64,000 bases of DNA from Nocardioides speluncae (GTDB lineage: Bacteria; Actinomycetota; Actinomycetes; Propionibacteriales; Nocardioidaceae). Under the pieces are notes generated by a model. The model was not told the origin of the DNA. It searched no databases and saw nothing but the letters and a program-made list of their open reading frames with translations. The stretch is from assembly GCF_003121585.1 (NCBI RefSeq), contig NZ_QEOO01000049.1, positions 86,203-150,202 on the forward strand, written 5' to 3'. This document shows, piece after piece, positions 45,481 to 52,962 of this stretch. Within the stretch, counting starts at the first letter, position 1, and every line of letters starts with the position of its first letter. The position numbers were made by a program, and so were the translations under genes.

Positions 45481-45966
45481 GTGAGTAAGGAACCGACCGA
45501 GCAGCAGGTGCGCAACCGAGCCGACCAGGCCCGGCTCTACGGCGCGCCGCTCGGCGACCTGGTCGATGACGTCACCGCGGCGTTCGGCCTGACACGTGGA
45601 CGGCTGGCGGAGGTGCTCGGCGTGTCAGCGCCGATGCTGTCCCAGCTGGCCACGGGGCAGCGGGTCAAGCTGGGCAACCCGCTCGCCGTACAGCGGCTGC
45701 AGGGACTGCTCGAGCTGCTGCCCGACGTGAAGGCCGGCAACACCACCGCGCAGCGCGCGCTGGCGACGGTAGAGGCGACCGAGGGCGGTCAGGTGCTGAC
45801 CCGCACCTCGGCCACCTCACGGACCCCGGAGGCCGACGCGGGCGCCGCCAGGCGGGCCCTCCAGTCCGCCGCCGGACCCGAAGAGCTGCGCGCCGCAGCC
45901 GAGCTGCTGCAGCTCGACCACCCCGCCCTCGCCAAGCTGCTCCGCGACGCCGCCGGCCACCCCTGA
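45481..45966 (+). CDS. Small HTH (XRE-like) DNA-binding protein (second)
   Basis: 161 aa with a GTG start. The HTH region is AAFGLTRGRLAEVLGVSAPMLSQLATGQRVKLGNPLAVQRLQGLLELL. The C-terminal helical half (AGPEELRAAAELLQLDHPALAKLLRDAAG) parallels that of the paralogue at 23616-24137. The GTG at 45481 gives the same N-terminal pattern as the paralogue (EQxRNRADQARLYGAPL). It is the regulator-like member of the second VWA module. Its stop codon lies in the left direct repeat of hairpin element copy 4. Confidence 0.85.
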   Translation: MSKEPTEQQVRNRADQARLYGAPLGDLVDDVTAAFGLTRGRLAEVLGVSAPMLSQLATGQRVKLGNPLAVQRLQGLLELLPDVKAGNTTAQRALATVEATEGGQVLTRTSATSRTPEADAGAARRALQSAAGPEELRAAAELLQLDHPALAKLLRDAAGHP

Positions 45967-46131
45967 GCCCTGATCCACCGATGGCCGCCTGCTGCGCGCC
46001 ACCATGCGGGCGCGCTGGCTGCGTTGGCGAAGACTCGACGGGCCTCCGGCCCGCCTTCGCTCCGCCGCCTTGCCATCACACCCGCCTGATGACGCGCAGC
46101 AGACGGCGCCCATCGGTGGATCAGGGCTGAG
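45963..46131. repeat. Hairpin element copy 4 (convergent intergenic)
   Basis: Perfect 19-bp arms 45966-45984 and 46110-46128, with an inner 10-bp stem CTGCTGCGCG/CGCGCAGCAG (45989-45998 with 46093-46102) and apical GGGCC-TCC-GGCCC. Flanking 5-bp direct repeats CTGAG lie at 45963-45967 and 46127-46131; the left one contains the HTH gene stop. It fills the gap between convergent genes and could act as a bidirectional terminator. The core is nearly identical to copy 6. Confidence 0.85.
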
Positions 46132-46143
46132 CGGTCTGCTCGG

Positions 46144-46755
46144 TCAGCGGCTGGGAAGCACCGTGAACCACGGGGTCGACCAGCCGGCGAGGTCGAGCTT
46201 CCCGGCTGCGAAGTCGTCGCGGTCGACGTGGATCCTGGCGCCGCGCGCCGGCTCGTAGAGGCGAACCCGGTCGCTGTCGCCGATCGGGGGCAGCGCGAGC
46301 ACGATGTGGCGGGGCGACCAGGAGTTGCCGACGTACACCGGGACCGGGTGGCCCGCCTTCGCCGCGTCGCGGACCGCGTCGAACGCCTGCCCACGGCGGT
46401 TCGGCAGGATCAGCTTTGCGGTGTACGACGAGCCCGGTACGCCGCAGCTGGCGGTCATCTCGTTGGCGGTCGCCCACGGCGCGGTGCCGAGCGCGCGCGG
46501 CCACGGGAGCTGGAGCCGCATCTGGGCGTCGAGGAAGCCGTTGGTGCGCGGATGCAGTGCGAGCGCCTCGGCCTGGAAGCGTGCCGGGATCGGTCCCGGC
46601 ACCGTCCGACCGGTGTCAGGGTCGGCGCCGGTCGCGATGAACTCGGCATACCCCGGACGGGTGACCATCCGGGCGACGGTCAGGCTGGCCGAGCCGCAGG
46701 TGCGCTGGTCGGGCTGCACCAGGCCGGCTCGGAGCGCGTCGTCGACATGGGTCAT
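46144..46755 (-). CDS. Putative papain-like cysteine peptidase-fold protein, unknown function
   Basis: 203 aa. A Cys in DQRTCGSASLTVARM followed far downstream by His in SWSPRHIVLALPP and then VRLYEPARG is the Cys-His-polar order of papain/C39-like folds. The evidence is only this pattern, and no family name is certain. The ATG overlaps the stop of the uridine kinase-like gene as ATGA, so they are co-translated. It has no signal peptide and is probably cytoplasmic. Confidence 0.65.
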   Translation of the reverse strand: MTHVDDALRAGLVQPDQRTCGSASLTVARMVTRPGYAEFIATGADPDTGRTVPGPIPARFQAEALALHPRTNGFLDAQMRLQLPWPRALGTAPWATANEMTASCGVPGSSYTAKLILPNRRGQAFDAVRDAAKAGHPVPVYVGNSWSPRHIVLALPPIGDSDRVRLYEPARGARIHVDRDDFAAGKLDLAGWSTPWFTVLPSR

Positions 46756-47540
46756 GGCGTCCTCGCTTTCGAGAGCAGCTGGGCGAGCGCGGTCCGCGCC
46801 TGGTCGGGGGCGGCCGGCGTACAGCCCGCGGCGACGGCCCGGTCGACCACCCGGCGCTGGGCTCGCATCAGCGCCACGCCGCGGCGTACCAGCACCAGCG
46901 GCGGCTTCCGCCGCTCCCGCAGGTCGCGGGTCAGCCGCCGCCAGAACGTGACCAGCGGGTGCTGCCGGACGCAGTACGCCGCGGCAAGCAGGCCGTGGTC
47001 GCGGCAGTGCCGGACCACCTCATGGGCGAAGATGCCCTCCGCCACGAAGTAGGCGGCGCCGTCCAGCAGCAGCTCGCGGGAGCCGTGGCGGCCGTCGCGA
47101 GCGATGTCATACAGCGGCACCTCGGCGTGGCCGTCATGGCAGAGCGCGTCGATGGTGGACCAGGCGTCGGCGGGCAGCCAGGAGTCCGGGTGGTCCCAGT
47201 CGACGAGGCCGGCTCGAGGGTGGGTCACTCGATCCAGCGCCTGCTGCGCGACGTTTCGGCCTCGATCTGGCTGCGTTGGCGTCGCTCGACGGGCCATCCG
47301 GCCCGCCTTCGCGCCGCCGCCTTGCCAGATCGGCCCGAAACGCCGCTCGCGACGGCGCTGGCTCGAGTGACCCACCCTGGGTCCGGCCTCGATCCGGGGC
47401 AGGGTCGGGTCGCCGCCGTCCTTGTAGAAGTCGTCGAGCCGCAGGACCGGCAGTCCGAGCCGCTCGGCGAGACGGGACTTGCCGGCACCGGACGGGCCGG
47501 CCAGCACGATCACCTGGGCTCCGGGAGATTGCACGCCCAT
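46752..47540 (-). CDS. Uridine kinase-like P-loop protein interrupted in frame by a hairpin element
   Basis: 262 aa. Walker A GPSGAGKS near residue 15, then LGLPVLRLDDFYKDGGDPTLPRIEAG and LVDWDHPDSWLPADAWSTIDAL, the uridine/phosphoribulokinase-like pattern of actinobacterial uridine kinases. Between EAG and LVDWD lie 58 extra residues (starting PRVGHSSQ, ending RVTHPRAG) encoded by hairpin element copy 5. Without them the protein would be about 204 aa, the expected size. The reading frame stays open through the insert, so a longer protein may be made; whether it is active is unknown. The start at 47540 is at the family-typical position. Confidence 0.85.
   Translation of the reverse strand: MGVQSPGAQVIVLAGPSGAGKSRLAERLGLPVLRLDDFYKDGGDPTLPRIEAGPRVGHSSQRRRERRFGPIWQGGGAKAGRMARRATPTQPDRGRNVAQQALDRVTHPRAGLVDWDHPDSWLPADAWSTIDALCHDGHAEVPLYDIARDGRHGSRELLLDGAAYFVAEGIFAHEVVRHCRDHGLLAAAYCVRQHPLVTFWRRLTRDLRERRKPPLVLVRRGVALMRAQRRVVDRAVAAGCTPAAPDQARTALAQLLSKARTP
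47209..47387. repeat. Hairpin element copy 5, inserted inside the kinase gene
   Basis: Arms 47217-47241 and 47354-47378 pair at 24 of 25 positions. A 5-bp direct repeat CCGGC at 47209-47213 and 47383-47387 marks a target duplication. Removing one repeat plus the element deletes exactly 174 bp (58 codons) and restores the kinase frame as Glu-Ala-Gly-Leu-Val-Asp. The core (CTGCGTTGGCGTCGCTCGAC and CCGCCGCCTTGCCAG) matches copies 4 and 6. Confidence 0.9.
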
Positions 47541-47623
47541 ATTGTGCCGGAGCCGGGTGGTACGGCGCGCGCGAGAGTGGGTGGTGGGTTTGCGCAAGGC
47601 CCGGATGTGGGATTCTTCAGCGC

Positions 47624-48214
47624 GTGAACCGGACGATGGCCTTCTTCGTGGGCGCCGTGATCGGCGGGATCATCGGTGTCACCGTGCTCGGCGCGGTGTG
47701 GGTGATCTTCATGGTGGCGACCGACGGCAACTATGAGGGATCCGAGTCGTACACCACGAGCACGTGTGAGCAGGCCGTGCCCGAGGATGCGCTGGCCGAC
47801 CTCGGCTTCGACCCCGACAGCGGGTCGATGAGCGGTGGGTACGGCAGCTGCAACTACGACGACGGCGACGGCAACACCGTCACCGTCACCGTTCACGAGG
47901 GCACCAACTACACCGACCGGACCGAGCAGAACAAGGCCCGCTCGCTGGCCGACGTACTCGACAACTGCGGCGCGCCGTACTACGTGGTCCAGCGTGAGTA
48001 CAACCCGGACTGGCTCGACCTGCCGGACGGCGTCGTGTCGTGTGCGTCGATGGGCGAGGACGAGTTCCGCGGCCGCGCGATCGGGGTCGAGGTGCAGGCC
48101 GAGCGCGAGGCGGCTCTCACCCTCGACATCCAGCAGCCGCCGGAGTCGGTCAGCGGTGAGGGCTGGGAAGAGCCGACCGCCGCCATCGTCGCGGCCAGCC
48201 GGGAGGCGTTGTGA
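47624..48214 (+). CDS. Membrane-anchored extracytoplasmic protein, unknown function
   Basis: 196 aa with a GTG start (an ATG at 47636 is also possible). One N-terminal membrane helix (MAFFVGAVIGGIIGVTVLGAVWVIFM) precedes an acidic, Thr/Tyr/Asp-rich exported domain with four Cys (TSTCEQAV, YGSCNYDD, DNCGAPYY, VVSCASMG) that could form two disulfides. It overlaps the next gene by 4 bp, and that gene also has a similar Cys-containing exported domain; they probably function together. Confidence 0.75.
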   Translation: MNRTMAFFVGAVIGGIIGVTVLGAVWVIFMVATDGNYEGSESYTTSTCEQAVPEDALADLGFDPDSGSMSGGYGSCNYDDGDGNTVTVTVHEGTNYTDRTEQNKARSLADVLDNCGAPYYVVQREYNPDWLDLPDGVVSCASMGEDEFRGRAIGVEVQAEREAALTLDIQQPPESVSGEGWEEPTAAIVAASREAL

Positions 48215-48969
48215 GCTACCACGGTCCGCCGCAAGGCGGCGGTCAGCCCGGCTGGGGCCAGCAGGGTCAGCCCGGCTGGGGCCAGCAGGGTCAGCCCGGC
48301 TGGGGCCAGCAGAACCAGCCCGGCTGGGGCCAGCAGAACCAGCCGGTGTACGGCGCGCCCGGCTATGGGCAGCAGCAGCCCGGCTACCCGGCGTACGGCC
48401 CACCGGGCCAGCCCTTCCGACCGATCAGGCCGCCGAAGAAGACCGGTGCCGACATGGCCCTCGGCGCGTTCGTCGCGGTCCTCGGCTGCGTCGCGCTCGG
48501 CCTGCTGCTCTGGTACATGCTGAAGACCGACCCGCTGCCGCCCGCGGTCAGCATCTGCGACTCGGTCGAGAAGACTATCGCCGAGGACTGGGAGATGACG
48601 GAGGTCTACGACAAGACCTACGGCACCAAGCAGGCCCGCTATGCCTCCTGTGTCTTCCAGGACGAGGACCAGGGCTCGACGATGACGGTGCTGACCGAGG
48701 AGGGACAGACCGCCGGCGAGTCGAAGCGGGAGTACGCCGAGGACCTGGTCTACCCGCGCTGCAGCCTGGCCGAGGAGAACGACAACACCGAGTGCGTCGA
48801 CATCCTCGACACCTACGACGGCGACCACGCCGGCGAGAAGCGGGTCCAGATCACCGACGACGACGCCGTACTGACCGTGATCATGACCTCCCACCCCGAT
48901 GCGTACGACGAGGTAGTCGAGCAGCTCGACGGCACCGTCGAAGCCCTCACCAACCCCCCGAAGAAGTAA
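48211..48969 (+). CDS. Membrane protein with N-terminal QPGWGQQ repeats
   Basis: 252 aa with a GTG start. The cytoplasmic N-terminus is low-complexity: four tandem copies of (G/N)QPGWGQQ encoded by 24-bp repeats, then Pro/Gly/Tyr-rich sequence. One membrane helix (about residues 85-107) precedes an exported acidic domain with Cys at SICDSVE, YASCVFQD, YPRCSLAE and TECVDIL, similar in layout to the upstream protein. Such Q/G/P/Y-rich tails often self-associate or bind partner domains. The function is unknown. Confidence 0.78.
   Translation: MSYHGPPQGGGQPGWGQQGQPGWGQQGQPGWGQQNQPGWGQQNQPVYGAPGYGQQQPGYPAYGPPGQPFRPIRPPKKTGADMALGAFVAVLGCVALGLLLWYMLKTDPLPPAVSICDSVEKTIAEDWEMTEVYDKTYGTKQARYASCVFQDEDQGSTMTVLTEEGQTAGESKREYAEDLVYPRCSLAEENDNTECVDILDTYDGDHAGEKRVQITDDDAVLTVIMTSHPDAYDEVVEQLDGTVEALTNPPKK
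48241..48344 (+). repeat. 24-bp tandem repeat within the QPGWGQQ protein gene
   Basis: About four units of a 24-bp sequence (GGTCAGCCCGGCTGGG then GCCAGCAG), the last with AACCAG in place of GGTCAG. The near identity of units at the DNA level suggests recent expansion by slippage or recombination. Confidence 0.85.
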
Positions 48970-48973
48970 CCCC

Positions 48974-49174
48974 GACCCGCCCCGTATTCACGCGTGTGGG
49001 CGGTGACCCGGCCGGTGTTGACGTGTGTGGGCGGTGACCCGGCCCGTGTTGACAGCGGGCCTCGTCAACACCGGCCGGGTCGGCGTACTTACACGTCAAC
49101 ACCGGCCGGGTCAGCGCGCTGACGCGTGAATACCGGCCGGGTCGGCGTGCATGTGCGTGAATACGGGCCGGGTC
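48974..49174. repeat. Array of seven 18-bp repeats on a 31-bp period, 3 forward and 4 inverted
   Basis: Forward units start at 48974, 49005 and 49036 (GACCCGGCCGGTGTTGAC type). Inverted units start at 49064, 49095, 49126 and 49157 (GTCAACACCGGCCGGGTC type). Within each half the period is exactly 31 bp, that is 18-bp repeat plus 13-bp spacer; the two halves are separated by a 10-bp centre (49054-49063). The outermost units use TATTCAC/GTGAATA, the inner ones TGTTGAC/GTCAACA, so the whole array is an imperfect palindrome. It lies between convergent genes and touches the stop of the leftward ALDH gene. Confidence 0.9.
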
Positions 49175-50051
49175 AGATGCCGATGGGGTGCCAGACGGTC
49201 TTGGTCTCCAGGAACGCGGTGAGGCGGTCGGTGCCGGGGTCGGTGGTCCAGTCGGGCTCGGCGGCGGGGGCGCGGCGTACCCGCTTGAGATTGTCGGCGG
49301 CCGACACCTCGAGTTCGGTGGCCAGTGCGTCGTCGCCGGCGATGCCGGTGAGATCGATCGCGTTGACGTCCATGTGGGAGGCGAGGGTCGGCGCGGTGCG
49401 GCTGAGCTCGCCGGTGAGGATGTTGACCACGCCGCCGGGTACGTCGGAGGTTGCCAGCACCTCGGAGAACGTGATCGCGGGCAACGGCCGCTGGTGGGAG
49501 GTCGCGACTACGCAGGTGTTGCCGGTGACGATCACCGGAGCGACCACCGAGACCAGGCCCAGCAGCGACGACTCCTGGGGAGCCAGGACCGCGACCACGC
49601 CGGTCGGCTCGGGGGTGGACAGGTTGAAGAACGGGCCGGCCACCGGGTTCGCGCCGCCGACGACCTGGGTCACCTTGTCGGACCACCCGGCGTACCAGAC
49701 GAGCCGGTCGATCGACTCGTCGACGACCTTGGTGGCGCGGGCGGCGGTGGCCCCCTCGGACTGGCGGACCGCCTCGACGAACTGCGGCCGCCGGTCCTCC
49801 ATCAGCTCCGCGACCCGGTAGAGGATCTGCCCGCGGTTGTACGCCGTCCGCGAGGCCCAGGAGCCGAACGCCTTGCGGGCTGCCTGGACTGCGTCACGCG
49901 CGTCCTTGCGGGAGGCGTTGGCGGCGTTGGCGACGAACTTCCCCTTGCTGTCGGTCACGACATACGAGTGACCCGACTCCGAGCGTGGGAACGCGCCGCC
50001 GACGAAGAGCTTGTAGGTCTTCCTGACATCCAGCCGAGTGTCAGTGCTCAA
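49173..50051 (-). CDS. Short aldehyde dehydrogenase-family protein lacking the catalytic domain
   Basis: 292 aa against about 480 for a full ALDH. It has the N-terminal NAD-binding portion (VRKTYKLFVGGAFPRSESGHSY, VVAVLAPQESSLLGLVSVVAPVIVTGNTCVVATSHQ, PGGVVNILTG) but ends after VNAIDLTGIAGDDALATELE, before the Glu and Cys of the active site. There is no frameshifted remainder downstream, so this is a stable short form. The TTG at 50051 has GGAGG 6 nt upstream and overlaps the end of the full-length ALDH gene by 11 bp. A regulatory or structural partner of that enzyme is likely. Confidence 0.88.
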   Translation of the reverse strand: MSTDTRLDVRKTYKLFVGGAFPRSESGHSYVVTDSKGKFVANAANASRKDARDAVQAARKAFGSWASRTAYNRGQILYRVAELMEDRRPQFVEAVRQSEGATAARATKVVDESIDRLVWYAGWSDKVTQVVGGANPVAGPFFNLSTPEPTGVVAVLAPQESSLLGLVSVVAPVIVTGNTCVVATSHQRPLPAITFSEVLATSDVPGGVVNILTGELSRTAPTLASHMDVNAIDLTGIAGDDALATELEVSAADNLKRVRRAPAAEPDWTTDPGTDRLTAFLETKTVWHPIGI

Positions 50052-51486
50052 GGTAGGCCTCCAGACCGTGACGGCCACCCTCGCGGCCGTAGCCCGACTC
50101 CTTGTAGCCGCCGAACGGGCTGGCCGGGTCGAACTTGTTGAACGTGTTGGCCCAGACCACGCCCGCGCGCAGCTGGTTGGCCATCCACAGGATGCGGGAG
50201 CCCTTCTCGGTCCACACCCCCGCGGACAGGCCGTACGGCGTGTTGTTGGCCTTCTCGACCGCCTCGGCGGGTGTCCGGAAGGTCAGCACCGACAGCACCG
50301 GCCCGAAGATCTCCTCGCGCGCGATCCGGTGCGCCTGGGAGACCCCGGTGAACACCGTCGGCGGGAACCAGAAGCCGTTCTGAGGCAGTTCGCACTCCGG
50401 CGACCAGCGCCCCGCGCCCTCGGCCTCGCCGATGTCGGACAGCTCGCGGATCCGGGCCAGCTGCTCGGCGGAGTTGATCGCGCCGATGTCGGTGTTCTTG
50501 TCGAGCGGGTCGCCGACCCGCAGGGTCGACATCCGGCGCTTGAGCTTGGCCAGCACCTCCTCGGCGACGCTCTCCTGGACCAGCAGCCGTGACCCCGCGC
50601 AGCAGACGTGGCCCTGGTTGAAGAAGATGCCGTTGACGATGCCCTCGACGGCCTGGTCGAGCGCGGCGTCGTCGAACACGACGTTGGCGGCCTTGCCGCC
50701 GAGCTCCAGCGTGACCCGCTTGTCGGTGCCGGCGACGGCCTTGGCGATCGCCCGGCCGACCTCGGTCGAGCCGGTGAAGGCGACCTTGTCGATGTCGGGG
50801 TGGGAGACGAGGTGCCGGCCAGTGTCGCCGGCGCCGGTGATGATGTTGACCACGCCCGGTGGCAGGTCGGCCTGCTGGCAGATCTCGGCGAACAGCAGCG
50901 CGGTCAGCGGCGTGGTCTCGGCCGGCTTGAGGACCACGGTGTTCCCGCACGCCAGGGCCGGCGCGATCTTCCAGGCCAGCATCAGCAGCGGGAAGTTCCA
51001 GGGGATGACCTGGCCGGCGACGCCGATTGGGCGCGAGTTCTCGCCGCTGTGCCCTCTTTCTGGCAGGGCGTACTCGAGCTTGTCGGCCCAGCCGGCGTAG
51101 TAGAAGAAGTGCGCTGCCACGATCGGGATGTCGACGTCGCGCGACTCCTTGATCGGCTTGCCGTTGTCGAGCGACTCCAGCACGGCCAGCTCGCGGCCGC
51201 GCTCCTGGATGATCCGGGCGATCCGGTAGAGGTACTTCGCCCGCTCGCGGCCCGGCAGCTTGCTCCAGACCTTGGTGTACGCGCGGCGGGCCGCCTTGAC
51301 CGCGGCGTCGACGTCGGCCTCGTCGGCCTCCGCGACCTCGGCCAGAACCTCCTCAGTGGCCGGGCTGATGGTCTTGAAGCTCTTGCCATGGCCGTCCACA
51401 AAGTCACCGTCGATGAACAGGCCGTACGACGGCTTGATGTCGACGATGCTGCGGGACTCGGGAGCGGGGGCGTAGTCGAAGGTCAT
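50041..51486 (-). CDS. NAD(P)-dependent aldehyde dehydrogenase
   Basis: 481 aa. Complete ALDH: NAD-binding region PWNFPLLMLAWKIAPALACGNTVVLKPAE, FTGSTEVGR, catalytic Glu in LELGGKAANVVF and nucleophile Cys in NQGHVCCAGSRL, then EEIFGPVLSVLTF. The gene begins 2 nt after deoC, so it probably oxidises acetaldehyde released by DeoC, but the substrate is inferred from context only. It overlaps the short ALDH gene. Confidence 0.93.
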   Translation of the reverse strand: MTFDYAPAPESRSIVDIKPSYGLFIDGDFVDGHGKSFKTISPATEEVLAEVAEADEADVDAAVKAARRAYTKVWSKLPGRERAKYLYRIARIIQERGRELAVLESLDNGKPIKESRDVDIPIVAAHFFYYAGWADKLEYALPERGHSGENSRPIGVAGQVIPWNFPLLMLAWKIAPALACGNTVVLKPAETTPLTALLFAEICQQADLPPGVVNIITGAGDTGRHLVSHPDIDKVAFTGSTEVGRAIAKAVAGTDKRVTLELGGKAANVVFDDAALDQAVEGIVNGIFFNQGHVCCAGSRLLVQESVAEEVLAKLKRRMSTLRVGDPLDKNTDIGAINSAEQLARIRELSDIGEAEGAGRWSPECELPQNGFWFPPTVFTGVSQAHRIAREEIFGPVLSVLTFRTPAEAVEKANNTPYGLSAGVWTEKGSRILWMANQLRAGVVWANTFNKFDPASPFGGYKESGYGREGGRHGLEAYLEH

Positions 51487-51488
51487 GA

Positions 51489-52490
51489 TCAGTCCAGCGT
51501 GAAGTAGTCGGGGCCGGAGTAGCGACCGGTCCTCATCTTGGTGCGCTGCATCAGCAGGTCGTTGAGCAGCGTGGAGGCGCCGAACCGGAACCAGTCCGGG
51601 TCCAGCCAGTCGGGGCCGGCGATCTCGTTGACCATCACGAGGTACTTGATCGCGTCCTTGCTGGTGCGGATGCCGCCGGCCGGCTTCACCCCGACCATCT
51701 GGCCGGTGGCCTCGCGGAAGTCGCGCACCGCCTCCAGCATTACCAGCGTGACCGGCAGCGTGGCGGCGGGCTGCACCTTGCCGGTCGAGGTCTTGATGAA
51801 GTGGCCGCCGGCCATCATCGCCAGCCAGGAGGCGCGGCGGACGTTGTCGTAGGTCTGCAGCTCGCCGGTCTCGAAGATCACCTTCAGATGGGCGTCCCCG
51901 CAGGCCTCGCGCACGGCCACGATCTCGTCGTACACCTGCTTGTAGCGGCCGGCCAGGAACGCGCCGCGGTCGATCACCATGTCGATCTCGTCGGCCCCCG
52001 CCTCCACCGCGTCGTGGGTGTCGGCGAGCTTGATGTCGAGGGCGGCACGGCCGCTGGGGAAGGCGGTGGCGACGGCAGCGACGTGTACGCCGGAGCTGCC
52101 GAGCGTCTCCTTCGCGGTCGCCACCATGTCCGGGTAGACGCAGACGGCGGCCGCGGCAGGGCAGGTCGGGTCGGCCGGGTCGGGGCGCATCGCCTTGCTG
52201 GCAAGCGCGCGGACCTTGCCCGGGGTGTCCTGGCCCTCCAGGGTGGTCAGGTCGACCATCCGGATGGCCAGGTCGATGGCGTACTCCTTGGCCGTGGTCT
52301 TGATCGACCGGGTGCCGAGGCTCGCCGCCCGGGCCTCGGCGCCGACCTGGTCGACGCCGGGCAGCCCGTGCAGGAACCGGCTCAGCGAGGCGTCGCTACG
52401 CACGATGTCGCCAAAGGAATCCGGTAACGCGTCCCAGCCTCCGGTCGCTGGCCCAGTGCCTTCGTTTGGGGCGGTGGAGGTGGTCGTCAC
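51489..52490 (-). CDS. deoC: Deoxyribose-phosphate aldolase
   Basis: 333 aa, class I aldolase that splits 2-deoxyribose-5-phosphate into glyceraldehyde-3-phosphate and acetaldehyde. The Schiff-base Lys lies in HFIKTSTGK, with VIFETGEL, DEIDMVIDRGAFLAG and VGVKPAGGIR also conserved. It is longer than the E. coli enzyme, with an N-terminal extension, as in many actinobacteria. The GTG at 52490 has a -10 box 6 nt upstream and no ribosome site. It heads the deoC-ALDH-ALDH operon and completes nucleoside catabolism started by deoA and PNP. Confidence 0.93.
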   Translation of the reverse strand: MTTTSTAPNEGTGPATGGWDALPDSFGDIVRSDASLSRFLHGLPGVDQVGAEARAASLGTRSIKTTAKEYAIDLAIRMVDLTTLEGQDTPGKVRALASKAMRPDPADPTCPAAAAVCVYPDMVATAKETLGSSGVHVAAVATAFPSGRAALDIKLADTHDAVEAGADEIDMVIDRGAFLAGRYKQVYDEIVAVREACGDAHLKVIFETGELQTYDNVRRASWLAMMAGGHFIKTSTGKVQPAATLPVTLVMLEAVRDFREATGQMVGVKPAGGIRTSKDAIKYLVMVNEIAGPDWLDPDWFRFGASTLLNDLLMQRTKMRTGRYSGPDYFTLD

Positions 52491-52496
52491 CAGACC

Positions 52497-52502
52497 AGCA
52501 TA
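52497..52502 (-). promoter_or_regulatory. -10 box of a leaderless promoter for deoC
   Basis: TATGCT on the minus strand followed by 6 nt and the GTG at 52490. Confidence 0.45.
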
Positions 52503-52512
52503 GGCCGGTCGG

Positions 52513-52833
52513 TCAGCGGAAGAGGTCGAGCTTCCCGGCCTTGTCGGCGAGCAGGTAGTAGACGGTGACCCGGTTCTTGGTCCGGTCGCCCTTCAGCACC
52601 TCGCCGACCTCGGCGATCATCGCGTCGAGAGCGGTGTCGTCGTCGGTGAGACCGAGCTTCTTCTGGAGGAACTTCTCGCGGACCCGGTCGAGCTCGGACT
52701 TGTCGCTGAACGCCACCAGCGAGGCGTCCCTGCTGCGGAGCGCGATCCCGCAGTGCCGGACGACGCCGGCGATCGCGTCGTCGTCCGCGTCGGGTGCGTA
52801 CTTCTTCACGTCTGCTGCCCAGTCGGTTGCCAC
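52513..52833 (-). CDS. DUF2853 family protein
   Basis: 106 aa, small acidic helical protein: VKKYAPDADDDAIAGVVRHCGIALRSRDASLVAFSDKSELDRVREKFLQKKLG then DRTKNRVTVYYLLADKAGKLDLF. That pattern fits DUF2853, whose function is not known. It starts with GTG; AAGGAG is 6 nt upstream. It sits between the phosphosugar mutase and deoC genes on the same strand. Confidence 0.8.
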   Translation of the reverse strand: MATDWAADVKKYAPDADDDAIAGVVRHCGIALRSRDASLVAFSDKSELDRVREKFLQKKLGLTDDDTALDAMIAEVGEVLKGDRTKNRVTVYYLLADKAGKLDLFR

Positions 52834-52962
52834 ATGCTCTCCTTGGATGGATCGGTCAGTTGGCGTTGCTTCCCGAGGCTCGGGTCAGCATAGGCACGGC
52901 GCGGGTGGCGTGGTCCAGACTCGACCGGATGAACATCGCCCCACGCTGACCGGTGGGCGTGA

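Noticed and set aside
45789..46394. Minus-strand frame across hairpin element copy 4
   Set aside because: It overlaps the HTH gene and the papain-like gene; the apparent protein comes from the stop-poor element.
46752..47540. Frameshift or pseudogene explanation for the kinase insert
   Set aside because: The insert is exactly 58 codons, the frame is open throughout, and direct repeats explain it as an element insertion.
48974..49174. CRISPR array
   Set aside because: Repeats are only 18 bp, spacers only 13 bp, orientation flips in the middle, and no cas genes are in the window.
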